From Mucilaginibacter rivuli (GTDB taxonomy: Bacteria > Bacteroidota > Bacteroidia > Sphingobacteriales > Sphingobacteriaceae), in contig NZ_JAHXPQ010000002.1 of assembly GCF_019391655.1 (NCBI RefSeq), positions 1 to 64,000 on the forward strand: a stretch of DNA of 64,000 bases. The letters are read 5' to 3'. Position numbers and translations under genes: made by a program. The notes beneath the pieces are model-generated. The model did no database searches, was not told where the DNA came from, and worked only from the letters and a program-made list of their open reading frames with translations. Below are positions 9,263 through 17,800 of the stretch, piece after piece; position 1 is the stretch's first letter, and each line of letters starts with the position of its first letter.

Positions 9263-9302
9263 TGAATTATCTATTTAATTCAATATTCCCTACCTTGCAT
9301 TA

Positions 9303-9680
9303 ATGAATCCCGACCTCCTCACCGATGGCTCAGCCGAAGACCTGCAGGCTTTCCTTGCCGGGAAGTCAGAACATACATTGATGCTCTTCCATCACTTCGT
9401 TAACGAGTATAAAAAACTGGGCCACGTAACCGTGCAGCCCGCCAAAACCATGATCGGTATTGCCAATCCCAATAAACGTATTGCGTACGTTACGCAACTG
9501 GGCAAAAACTTTGTGCACGTTATATTTCCTTTCAAACAACGGTATGATGATAACCTCTGTTTCCAAAAAATAGCCCAGGTACCCGGCGATGTGCAATGCA
9601 ACCACCACTTACGCATCTTCCTGCCCGAAGATGTGAATGACGAGGTTTTGCATTACATGAAATTGGCTTATAATTCCTGA
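9303..9680 (+). CDS. DUF5655-like small protein
   Basis: A 125-aa soluble protein. The segment GHVTVQPAKTMIGIANPNKRIAYVTQLGKNFVHVIFPF matches my memory of the DUF5655 family (small proteins of unknown function, sometimes fused to other domains). There is no signal peptide or membrane segment. It stands alone with 146 bp before and 252 bp after it; the following gap (9681-9932) shows no gene or strong structure. The function is not known. Confidence 0.6.
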   Translation: MNPDLLTDGSAEDLQAFLAGKSEHTLMLFHHFVNEYKKLGHVTVQPAKTMIGIANPNKRIAYVTQLGKNFVHVIFPFKQRYDDNLCFQKIAQVPGDVQCNHHLRIFLPEDVNDEVLHYMKLAYNS

Positions 9681-9932
9681 ATCATTCCCCTTCCGTCGCG
9701 AGTTTCCCGCATAGTAACCCTTTGTTTGCAAGTATGTTAAAACATACACTCATGGTCCGTTTAAGTACGCTTATATAACTAAAAGGGCTTAGGTATTATT
9801 CAATTATGCCTTTTATCGGCAAAATGTATCTTGGCATATACATTGTATTGCTATTTAAGCAACCATAACCATAGCAAGCTAACTATGTGAGGTTTACAGA
9901 ACATTGCTTATGATAAATAAATACTAAACGCC

Positions 9933-10313
9933 ATGGATAATTACAGAGAAATAAAAAACAACCTCGTGTGGCATAACGAGGGCAAATTTGAGGTTGAACT
10001 GATTAACGGGGTAATCACTAAACTCAACTTTTGCGAACCCGGCAAGGGCAATCACGATACCGGCTCATGCCTTACATCAACAAATTATAAATTTTTGCAG
10101 AATGTATACACCAGCCTAGGCGACCTTTTTGCCTTTATCGAAGAAGAGAACAAGCGCTTAGGCTACAGCTATGCCAAACCCGGCGAGGTATCGCAATACC
10201 GCGTAGAAGAAAATACGGCTGCAGCTACAGAAACAAAACTGCGCCCGCTCATCAACTACGATGAACTGGCCGCACATCCTGCCGAAGAAAATAAATTAAG
10301 GGACATCGGGTAA
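9933..10313 (+). CDS. Hypothetical protein, 126 aa
   Basis: A small soluble protein that I do not recognise. It starts MDNYREIKNNLVWHNEGKFE, contains a single Cys-containing block (LNFCEPGKGNHDTGSC) and ends in an acidic tail. Codon use is like its neighbours and the frame is clean, so it is probably a real gene. No partner is evident; mnmE lies 220 bp downstream behind a tandem repeat. Confidence 0.6.
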   Translation: MDNYREIKNNLVWHNEGKFEVELINGVITKLNFCEPGKGNHDTGSCLTSTNYKFLQNVYTSLGDLFAFIEEENKRLGYSYAKPGEVSQYRVEENTAAATETKLRPLINYDELAAHPAEENKLRDIG

Positions 10314-10418
10314 ACGGCTATATCACAAAGCCGTGCCCGATAAACAAAAGCGATAGTTTATTTTAAATAAAATAAATTATCAAACAAACACAATACAATA
10401 TTTCGTACAGAAGTTCCC

Positions 10419-10501
<83 letters not shown>

Positions 10502-10533
10502 AAAACTCCCCCCAATTCCCGACCTTTGCCTAA

Positions 10534-11940
10534 ATGGCCCATAACGCACAACCCGTAACCCGTAATCCGTCAAAAGAAGAAACTATTGTAGCCCTAGCTA
10601 CCGCCAACGGGGTAGGGGCCATCGCTGTGATCCGCCTTTCGGGGCCCGATGCTATTATGATTGCCAACAGTGTTTTTCGCGGGAAAGATCTCACCAAACA
10701 AAAGTCGCACACCATTCATTTTGGAAATATTGTTGATGGCGATATAGTGCTTGATGAAGTACTGGCATCCATATTCATCGCGCCAAGCTCCTACACACGC
10801 GAAAACGTAGTAGAAGTTTCATGCCACGGCTCTGCATACATCATCGAATCGATAATAAAACTGTTCATCAAACAAGGCGCCCGTGGCGCGAAGCCAGGCG
10901 AGTTCACCTTGCGCGCCTTCATCAACGGCCAGCTCGACCTAAGCCAGGCCGAAGCCGTGGCCGACCTGATAGCCGCTAATTCCAAAGCATCACAACAGGT
11001 AGCCATGCAGCAACTGCGCGGCGGTTACAGCAGCGAACTCAAACAACTGCGCGAACAACTGGTCACCTTTGCATCACTGATAGAACTGGAACTCGATTTC
11101 TCGGAAGAAGACGTAGAGTTTGCCAACCGCGATCAGTTAAAGCAACTCGTAGTTGATATCAGTAAGATGATCAGCAAACTCATTCAATCGTTCGAATTGG
11201 GCAACGCCATAAAAATGGGCGTAAACACCGTCATCGCCGGAAGGCCAAATGCCGGTAAATCTACCCTGTTGAATGCCCTGTTAAACGAAGAACGCGCCAT
11301 AGTTAGCCATATTGCCGGCACCACCCGCGATACCATCGAAGAAGTGCTCAATATCAACGGTATCAACTTCCGCCTGATAGATACCGCCGGCCTGCGCGAA
11401 GCCACCGACACCATCGAAGCCATCGGCGTACAAAAAACCCTCGAAAAAATAAGCCAGAGCGCCCTGCTGTTATACGTTTTCGATGCCGAAAATATGACCG
11501 GCGACGAAGTACAAAAAGATATTGAAGAACTACTGCACCCCGGCCTGCCCGTACTGGCCATAGCCAACAAGATCGATCTCCTCAACAACAGCGCCTTGGC
11601 CGAAGGATTTAAATTACCTGATGAGGTAAAGCTGATTACCATATCCGCAAAACAAAAACAGCACATAACCGAACTTAAACAAGCCATATACAACAGCGCC
11701 ATTCACGGCCAACTCAGCGGCGACGAAACCCTGGTCACCAACATCCGCCACCTCGAAGCCCTCCAAAAAACAGAAGACGCCCTTATCCGTGTCCTTGGCG
11801 GGATAGACAACCCCATCGCCTCCGATTTTTTGGCCCTCGACATCAAACAAGCCCTGCATTACCTCGGCGAGATTACAGGTGTGGTTACAACTGATGATCT
11901 TTTGGATAATATATTTTCGAAGTTTTGTATCGGCAAATAG
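10534..11940 (+). CDS. mnmE: tRNA modification GTPase MnmE (TrmE)
   Basis: With MnmG it makes the 5-carboxymethylaminomethyl group on U34 of certain tRNAs. The 468-aa protein has the N-terminal formyl-THF-binding domain (TIVALATANGVGAIAVIRLSG). Next come the helical domain and the inserted G domain with G1 GRPNAGKST (about residues 231-239), G2 AGTTRDT, G3 DTAG and G4 NKID. It ends in the conserved FCIGK tail whose Cys is essential. Length is normal. The gene is complete, although a recombinase module begins just behind it. The 3' end of mnmE is a known integration hotspot (for example SGI1), which makes its position next to this island notable. Confidence 0.96.
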   Translation: MAHNAQPVTRNPSKEETIVALATANGVGAIAVIRLSGPDAIMIANSVFRGKDLTKQKSHTIHFGNIVDGDIVLDEVLASIFIAPSSYTRENVVEVSCHGSAYIIESIIKLFIKQGARGAKPGEFTLRAFINGQLDLSQAEAVADLIAANSKASQQVAMQQLRGGYSSELKQLREQLVTFASLIELELDFSEEDVEFANRDQLKQLVVDISKMISKLIQSFELGNAIKMGVNTVIAGRPNAGKSTLLNALLNEERAIVSHIAGTTRDTIEEVLNINGINFRLIDTAGLREATDTIEAIGVQKTLEKISQSALLLYVFDAENMTGDEVQKDIEELLHPGLPVLAIANKIDLLNNSALAEGFKLPDEVKLITISAKQKQHITELKQAIYNSAIHGQLSGDETLVTNIRHLEALQKTEDALIRVLGGIDNPIASDFLALDIKQALHYLGEITGVVTTDDLLDNIFSKFCIGK

Positions 11941-11974
11941 TGCCGCAAATCATCACAAAATATATCGATATAAG

Positions 11975-11996
11975 TCACTGTTAATCAGTGATTTTT
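11975..11996 (+). terminator. mnmE terminator hairpin, also a candidate recombination core
   Basis: TCACTG-TTAAT-CAGTGA (11975-11991) followed by TTTTT reads as a simple rho-independent terminator 35 bp after mnmE. Its inner 12 nt, ACTGTTAATCAG (11977-11988), are identical to the anticodon stem-loop part of the tRNA-Asn fragment at 14610-14621, with the recombinase gene between them. It may therefore also be the left core of an integration site. The terminator reading is safer than the att reading. Confidence 0.5.
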
Positions 11997-12050
11997 GTAA
12001 AAATATTCCTTCTCGCTTTGTTGTCTGTTTTGCTTTCTTTTGTGTAGATT

Positions 12051-12068
12051 TGTACCTTATTTGTACCT
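12051..12068 (+). other. Candidate recombinase arm-type sites (two TGTACCT direct repeats)
   Basis: TGTACCT occurs at 12051-12057 and again at 12062-12068, an 11-bp step, between the candidate core and the recombinase module. Paired direct repeats at about one helical turn are the usual layout of integrase arm sites. A similar pair with the same 11-bp step (TGTACAC/TGTGCAC) follows the tRNA fragment at 14701. This is inference from pattern. Confidence 0.3.
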
Positions 12069-12147
12069 CGGATTTGATTTTTTACCTGATCAAATTTTGA
12101 ACGTGAAATAACCTTACTTATTTAAACTTATTTATATCTAATTACGT

Positions 12148-12155
12148 TAAATTTG
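12148..12155 (+). promoter_or_regulatory. Candidate -7 box (TAAATTTG) for the excisionase-integrase operon
   Basis: Exact TAnnTTTG match 17 bp before the HTH gene start, giving a short leader. No convincing -33 element is seen. The preceding 11,997-12,147 stretch is AT-rich and has no other gene. Confidence 0.4.
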
Positions 12156-12172
12156 TTTTATATCAACTTGTT

Positions 12173-12733
12173 ATGAGCTCAAATATTCACATCAAAAGGA
12201 TTTGCCAGCATTGCTCGAAGGAGTTTATCGCAAGGACTACCGTGACCAAATATTGCGGTGACGATTGTTCGAAGCGGGCATATAAAGCCAGACTTAAACA
12301 CGATAAAATAAAAGCCAGTAATGAAGAAACGATCGCCGTTAAGTCTTTACCGCTGGTTGCTGTTAGGGAGAAAGAATATCTGACGGTGGCAGATGTTGCG
12401 TTACTGTTGACCAGCTCAAAAGTTGCTGTTTATGATATGATCAATAGCGGAAGGCTAAAGGCCAAGAATTTATCTAAAAGAAAAACCAGGATTTTGAAAG
12501 CTGATGTCGATAAACTGTTTGATGTGGTGGCTCCGGCTAATCCTGCCAAAGTTGAAAAAAAGGAAATTAAAGTAAATATTGCTGATTGCTATACCATAGG
12601 CCAGGCGGAGAAAATAAGCGGGATGTCTAATAAAGCCTTGTTTGATTTCTTGAAACGAAACCAGGTCAAAAAAATATCACAAGGAAAGTTTGTATATGTA
12701 CCAAAGGCTATCATCGATCAATTGATCGCTTAA
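12173..12733 (+). CDS. Zinc-finger/HTH excisionase-like protein
   Basis: A 186-aa DNA-binding protein. Residues 5-30 hold a Cys4-type finger (CQHCSKEF ... YCGDDCSKRA). Residues about 64-115 are a MerR/excisionase-type helix-turn-helix (YLTVADVALLLTSSKVAVYD ... RKTRILKADVDKLF). A second, similar HTH follows at about 138-184 (YTIGQAEKISGMSNKALFDF). Such two-HTH proteins commonly precede tyrosine recombinases in Sphingobacteriaceae, where they are presumed recombination directionality factors or regulators. The integrase starts 10 bp after its stop, so they form one transcript. Confidence 0.75.
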   Translation: MSSNIHIKRICQHCSKEFIARTTVTKYCGDDCSKRAYKARLKHDKIKASNEETIAVKSLPLVAVREKEYLTVADVALLLTSSKVAVYDMINSGRLKAKNLSKRKTRILKADVDKLFDVVAPANPAKVEKKEIKVNIADCYTIGQAEKISGMSNKALFDFLKRNQVKKISQGKFVYVPKAIIDQLIA

Positions 12734-12743
12734 AATAAATATT

Positions 12744-13889
12744 ATGAAAGTTACATTGAGAAAGAAAGGGATATCGAAGGGGATGGTGTCATTGTATCTG
12801 GATTTTTATCCGCCCATATTGCATCCGGATACCGGTGCTTTTACCAGGAGGGAGTTTCTTGGGCTTTATATCCATAAGAAAAGCAGAAACGAAATAGAAA
12901 CCAATCATAATAAGGAAACGCTAATACTGGCACAGGCAGTTTGTGCCCGGAGGCAGCTGGATATTCAAAATGAAAACTTTGGCTTTATTTCGTCAGCCAA
13001 ACGCCAGGGTAGTGTGTTTGATTATTTTCAGATCGAAGTAGATAAGCGTAAGGGTTCGAATTATTTCAATTGGGATATGGGATTGCGATATTTCAAACAT
13101 TTTGCAGGCCCGGACCTACGTTTTGTAGACCTGAATCTGACTTTGTGCGAAGAGTACAAAAAGTATTTGTTAAGTGCCCATGGTATAGGCAAGAAGGAAG
13201 GTCCATTGTCTCGCAATACAGCTGTAAGCTATTTTGCGAAATTGAAAGCTATTCTTAAAAAGTGTTATAAGGATAAGCTTTTGACCGAAGATTTGAATGC
13301 TATAGTTGAGCCGATCAAGGAAAAGGAAGTTCATATCGAGTTTTTGGAAATAGATGAGCTTCAAAAACTCATTAATACCCCTGTCGATGATCAATTTCAT
13401 AAGAATGTATGTTTGACGTCAGCGTTGACAGGTTTGAGGTTTTGTGATGTTGAGGTGCTGACCTGGGGAGAGGTCAGAGGAGTGGAGGGTAATCATTTTC
13501 TACAATTTACTCAAGTAAAGACGGATGGGGTAGAGGTGATGCCAATTTCAGATCAGGTGTTTGCCTTGTTCGGCGACAGGCGTGAGAATGATGATTTTGT
13601 TTTTCCAGGATTAAGCTATTACAAAGTCAGTCTGTTTTTATCAAAGTGGATCAATTCGGCGGGTATCAATAAAAAGTTTAGTTATAATTGTTTGCGTCAT
13701 ACTTGCGCAACGTTACAGATAGATTCAGGAGTAGACATTTATACTGTGTCAAAGATGCTGGGGCATCGTCACGTCAAGACCACCCAGCGTTATGCAAAGG
13801 TCGTAGACAGGAAGAAAAAGGAAGCTGCTAAAAGTATAAAGGTTGAAATACCTACGGTAGTTAATCGAACACTTCGGTTGGTGCAATAA
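12744..13889 (+). CDS. Tyrosine-type site-specific recombinase (integrase)
   Basis: A 381-aa integrase with an N-terminal arm-binding part, a SAM-like core-binding domain (about residues 90-180) and a catalytic domain. Catalytic positions are R in TALTGLRFCDVE-type context (about residue 231), R in NCLRHTCATL (about 327), H in LGHRHVKTTQRY (about 346) and the nucleophile Y in the same segment (about 355). The first His of the usual HxxR box is Asn here (NCLR), a change from the consensus, though several active relatives vary at this position. Orientation is away from mnmE. It presumably integrates the island; the attB is discussed at the tRNA fragment. Confidence 0.9.
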   Translation: MKVTLRKKGISKGMVSLYLDFYPPILHPDTGAFTRREFLGLYIHKKSRNEIETNHNKETLILAQAVCARRQLDIQNENFGFISSAKRQGSVFDYFQIEVDKRKGSNYFNWDMGLRYFKHFAGPDLRFVDLNLTLCEEYKKYLLSAHGIGKKEGPLSRNTAVSYFAKLKAILKKCYKDKLLTEDLNAIVEPIKEKEVHIEFLEIDELQKLINTPVDDQFHKNVCLTSALTGLRFCDVEVLTWGEVRGVEGNHFLQFTQVKTDGVEVMPISDQVFALFGDRRENDDFVFPGLSYYKVSLFLSKWINSAGINKKFSYNCLRHTCATLQIDSGVDIYTVSKMLGHRHVKTTQRYAKVVDRKKKEAAKSIKVEIPTVVNRTLRLVQ

Positions 13890-13979
13890 TACAGGATACG
13901 AGGAGAGATTGAGGCTAACTAACTATAATAGATTCTAGGTAATTAAACATATTTACCATAGAGGTTAATTAGCGGCCGA

Positions 13980-14030
13980 TTGGGCCATGTAGCCTATTGA
14001 TTTTTGAAATCAATAGGCTACATGGCCCAA
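13980..14030. repeat. Perfect 51-nt hairpin (24-bp arms, 3-nt loop)
   Basis: The arms 13980-14003 and 14007-14030 are exact reverse complements with a TTG loop. The structure lies 90 bp after the integrase stop and 32 bp before the next small gene. There is no T-run after it on the + strand, so it is not a standard terminator. It could form a cruciform in DNA or a very stable RNA hairpin. The rest of the 13,890-14,062 gap shows no gene. Confidence 0.95.
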
Positions 14031-14047
14031 ATTAAATCGCATATACT

Positions 14048-14055
14048 TATCTTTG
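14048..14055 (+). promoter_or_regulatory. Candidate -7 box (TATCTTTG) for the 76-aa gene
   Basis: Exact TAnnTTTG, ending 7 bp before the ATG at 14063, which would make the transcript leaderless or nearly so. It sits just after the 51-nt palindrome. Confidence 0.4.
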
Positions 14056-14062
14056 AAATGCA

Positions 14063-14293
14063 ATGAGTTTACCGATAAGAATCCATTATAATGGTCAGGA
14101 CTATACCTATAAGATACTGACCAGAAACATTAGTAAGGATACCCAAGAAATTAAAATTAGCTTCAATAATGAGGAATATACGTTAGTGGCAAACATTCGT
14201 AAAGAATGGACAATTGCTGAGACTTGCGTCAGGGATCAGCATGAACTGTTGCGGGCTATTGCTAAGAATATTGTTTTGAGATATCATCTTTAA
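14063..14293 (+). CDS. Hypothetical protein, 76 aa, next to the integrase
   Basis: A small protein (MSLPIRIHYNGQDYTYKI...) with alternating beta-like strands and a short C-terminal helix; I do not recognise a family. A promoter-like box directly before the ATG and a clean frame support it as real. It is the last gene before the tRNA fragment. The 315 bp after it (14,294-14,608) hold no gene that I can see, only AT-rich sequence with a nine-A run near 14,477. Confidence 0.5.
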   Translation: MSLPIRIHYNGQDYTYKILTRNISKDTQEIKISFNNEEYTLVANIRKEWTIAETCVRDQHELLRAIAKNIVLRYHL

Positions 14294-14608
14294 CGGAGAG
14301 AAATTTAAAATTTCTATTTGATCCCGATGGGATCATGTTTATATGTCAAAAAGTGATAGAAACGCTTTATTCAATCTTTCTAATCAAAATGGGCACCAGT
14401 CATTTTGAAACGCTTTTGAACTGATTTTAAGCACAAATTCGTGTTATTCAAATTTCTGATTTCAGAATTAAATATTGAAAAAAAAACCTGAATTTTTCGG
14501 GATGCCTGTGATTTATAATGAACCTAACATACCAAGATCCCGACATTAACAAAGGTATTATAGTGATTAAAAGGGGAATATTTTATTGCGGGATATAGTT
14601 AGTTTCAT

Positions 14609-14654
14609 GACTGTTAATCAGAGGGTCGCTGGTTCGAGCCCAGCCTCAGGAGCC
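14609..14654 (+). pseudogene. tRNA-Asn (GTT) 3' fragment, probable attachment-site remnant
   Basis: These 46 nt contain the anticodon arm with GTT at 14613-14615, a variable loop, a T arm (GCTGG-TTCGAGC-CCAGC) and the 3' acceptor strand CTCAGGA followed by GCC. The D arm and 5' acceptor strand (expected TCCTGAG) are absent upstream, so no functional tRNA can be made from here. Elements that integrate into a tRNA gene leave or carry exactly such 3' halves. Its first 12 nt after the G, ACTGTTAATCAG, also occur behind mnmE. Confidence 0.85.
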
Positions 14655-14670
14655 TGAAAATCAATGATTT

Positions 14671-14699
14671 AACCCAACTCGGACGAGTTGGGTTTTTTT
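14671..14699 (+). terminator. Terminator behind the tRNA-Asn fragment
   Basis: An 11-bp inverted repeat (AACCCAACTCG at 14671-14681, complement at 14684-14694) runs into seven T. Its position 17 bp after the tRNA 3' end is that of an ordinary tRNA terminator, so the 3' half was moved or retained together with its terminator. Confidence 0.85.
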
Positions 14700-14700
14700 A

Positions 14701-14719
14701 TGTACACAAAATGTGCACA
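14701..14719 (+). other. Candidate arm-type sites (TGTACAC / TGTGCAC, 11-bp step)
   Basis: Two related heptamers begin at 14701 and 14712. The string AAATGTGCACA (14709-14719) recurs exactly at 45256-45266 in the gene-free stretch taken as the right end of the island. Both facts fit recombinase arm sites at the two ends of one element; this is inference. Nothing else is seen in the gap up to 14,825. Confidence 0.3.
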
Positions 14720-14825
14720 CAAATTTCAGAAAACAATTACCCCTCTCATAATCTGTAGCTCGATTCGAGAATACTTTTACATTGAAAAGAACTTATATTC
14801 TAATTACCAAAATGCAACACTATGC

Positions 14826-17800
14826 CTAATTTTTGGGCTTTTGGGCAACAGAAAAAACTTTACCCCTTTCTAAATCAGAAAATGAAAATGCAGGGATCTT
14901 CAAGTCTTTAACATATTTAGTAGGCATGATATGATTGGTCAAAACGAATGACCTGATCTGATAGGGATCTCCGATATTAAGCTTCTGCCGAACCTGTTCG
15001 ATATTGCTTTTTAGCCATTGGTCCCGCTTAATATGTTTGATGATCATCCCTTCTTTGCCATCCTTACCGATATAATTATTCATCTCACTATAAATATCGT
15101 ATGCGATCTTTGCCTGTGTGGTGTTTTTACATTCTATAGCGTAAATGATCTTTTTATCATGATCGATACAAAGAACATCTATATCACCTTTGTCTGAATC
15201 TGCCACAAAAAAACCCTTCGGTTTGATCTTTACTTCATGGGATATGACCTGCAAACCGGTATTTGCTTTTAGCCAGCTACAAACGGAATTCCTGAAATTA
15301 GTCCCTTTGATATGATTCCGTCCGGCGAGTAAATTGTTTATACCAAAGTTTTTTTCATCCACTTTCAGCGTTCCATCTAAAAATCTGGACACCATATTAT
15401 GGCCGGCCATATAAATATGGCGGGCACTAAGCAGATAGAAATTTTGCCCGTTGATGACCAATTTTATCAATGGTCTCGATAAATAAGAATTTCGCCGGTT
15501 ATACCTCCACGGGTAAATCTCGTGGCGCTGCTTTTGGGGAACATTCATTACCCCATTTCTTTGAACAAATGTCAGTAAAGAAAGCAGGCTGCTGATTTCA
15601 CCGTCGCTCAGCCCCGATCCGAGCATTTTATAAATGTCGCTCTCGGGAACTAATTCGACTGAGCTCCCGGCTACAAGTAACTGCGTACAGATATGTTTGC
15701 AGGCACCGGCGATATTCCAAACAGTAATGCCCCATTCTTTAGTAAAGATATCGTCAACGCGGTCAAAATAAGGTTCCGCCACTTTTACCGCAATAGCTTT
15801 TCTCTTTGCTCGGGTGAAGTTATGTTGGAACTCAGCGATAAAATGATCAAAGTCCTCCTGGTAAATATCACGTGCAAAATCACTATTGATATAAGCACCT
15901 ATTTTGATGCGGCCGGATTTCAGGATACCGATCTCGGGATCAGCAATATCATAGTTTACACTGTCTGAAATGGACCCGCAATTAAGTAATTCGGACATGT
16001 GAGCCAGCATCCTGTCCGTATCGGAGTGGTTGACCATGGCGGTACCGCTGGGCATCTCGCAAGCGACGAATTCAATGAGGCTTCTTAGCGCCAGGCCAAC
16101 GGTAACCAAGGCTGATTCTGTTTCGTTGAATTTCTCAAAAACGTTATAAAACTTTGAATAGCAAGCCTCCTGAACCGGATAAGAAATCTTTCTATGCTCC
16201 CGATTCTGTACGATGCTTTCGTGTTGTTTCATCAAAAAATGAAGTAGTGGTATTGCCGGATAAGCGGCGATCATTTCGATCAGTTTTTGAAAATGCACCG
16301 CTACCAGGTCATTCAGCAATTTTACTTTTGCCGGTTTTTCAGTGATGTTATTCGATATCGGGGTTTTATAGGCCAACCATTTAACCTGGCTTTGCAATAG
16401 GTAGGAAACATCGAAATCCGGCACTTTCCGCGCTCGGGGTAGATCGACATCCGATAAAATCGGCGTATTATCCGAGTCGGTAATGATGATCATTTTTTTC
16501 ATGGACCGCGCCATGTGCCGTTCCAAGGCAGTTCCTTTCGCATCTTCAGTCATTCGGGATCCGGTGCCAAGTTTTTCTATGAGCGCTCCCAATATATCGA
16601 TCACCTCTGTAACGAAATACCTTTCGCCCTGGTTTCCTGAACCCACAAATCTGCTTACGACCTCAATTGGAATGTTGATCTCGGCAGCCCGCATAACGTC
16701 TTTGATCTCATATTTCAGCGAAAACGGTTCGGCACTTTCCCCAATGTCCCATTTCTCCGGTTCACGGAACTCTTTGTGGAAAAGAAGGGTGATCATGATC
16801 GGGACCTCGCCGAACTGACCGATAAAGGAGGCAAGATCATCGTAGCACTCGTGTAGCCAAAATAATAATGCGGACATATACATTTCAGCATTGTAGTCAC
16901 TAAGCGTATTGCTCTGTACCCATATCGGGCACGAATATTTGAGCAGGCAACTTCTAAAAAAGCCGAATTTGGTCTCGTTAGAAATATATACCGGATAATA
17001 TTTTTCCTTTCGATGACATTGCACATAACCTGTCTGCCCATCATTGAAAAATGGTATTCCAATACGGTCACTTTTGGATTTGGCATCCCTTTTAACGCCG
17101 CCTTCTATTTCGAAATCGAAAAACACCATCTCCATGGGCCGCTCATCGTTTTGAAAAAAGCTGTCGTTGTTATCTTTGAACCATTTGAATTTTGAAAGAT
17201 GGGTATTATGGTGCATGAAGGTAATTATATCCGCCGTCTCTTTTAAATGAGTAGCATACTGCCAGATCGTAAGGGGATCAAAATCCCATTTACTGGTCAG
17301 GAGCTCGAGCGCCGTTAAAGAAAAAGCGATCTCAAGATCGATGTCTTTTTGAGGGGGGAGCGCCATGTAAAAGTTGTCCAGAATATTGCTTTTGTTGATG
17401 ATCTCGACGAGCAGCAACTTTCGGGCGGGGTCTTTCTCTTTGATCCTCGCTACAACCCTTTCAATTCTTTCAGTATATATTTTCGTCATGGCCTCAAAAT
17501 CCTGCACCTGCTTACCTTTGAGCGTCGGCACCTCGTTGATCATGATGACCAAAGCAAGCTTATCAGTATCGAACTGGAACATCGATTCTTTTACGATCAC
17601 ATATGGCGACCTCTGCTCTGATTCCGGACTTTCAAACTGCAATGATGTCCAGCCCATCCGTTTAAATATTTCATCGACATCTTCCTGACAATCTTCTGCG
17701 AAATAGCTGATGTATTGGTTCAGAACCCCATGTCTCTCTGCCTGTTCTAAAACGAATTCGTTGATGCAGGCCAGTTCCGCAGTCGGTAACGGCACAATAA

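Noticed and set aside
11923-11940. mnmE 3' end as attB with a second copy marking attR, as for SGI1
   Set aside because: The last 18 nt of mnmE resemble the SGI1 attB because both encode FCIGK, but by eye I find no second copy in the window. The shared 12-bp core behind mnmE is better supported.
14601-14654. Complete tRNA-Asn gene
   Set aside because: The 5' acceptor strand and D arm are missing upstream; only the 3' half is present.
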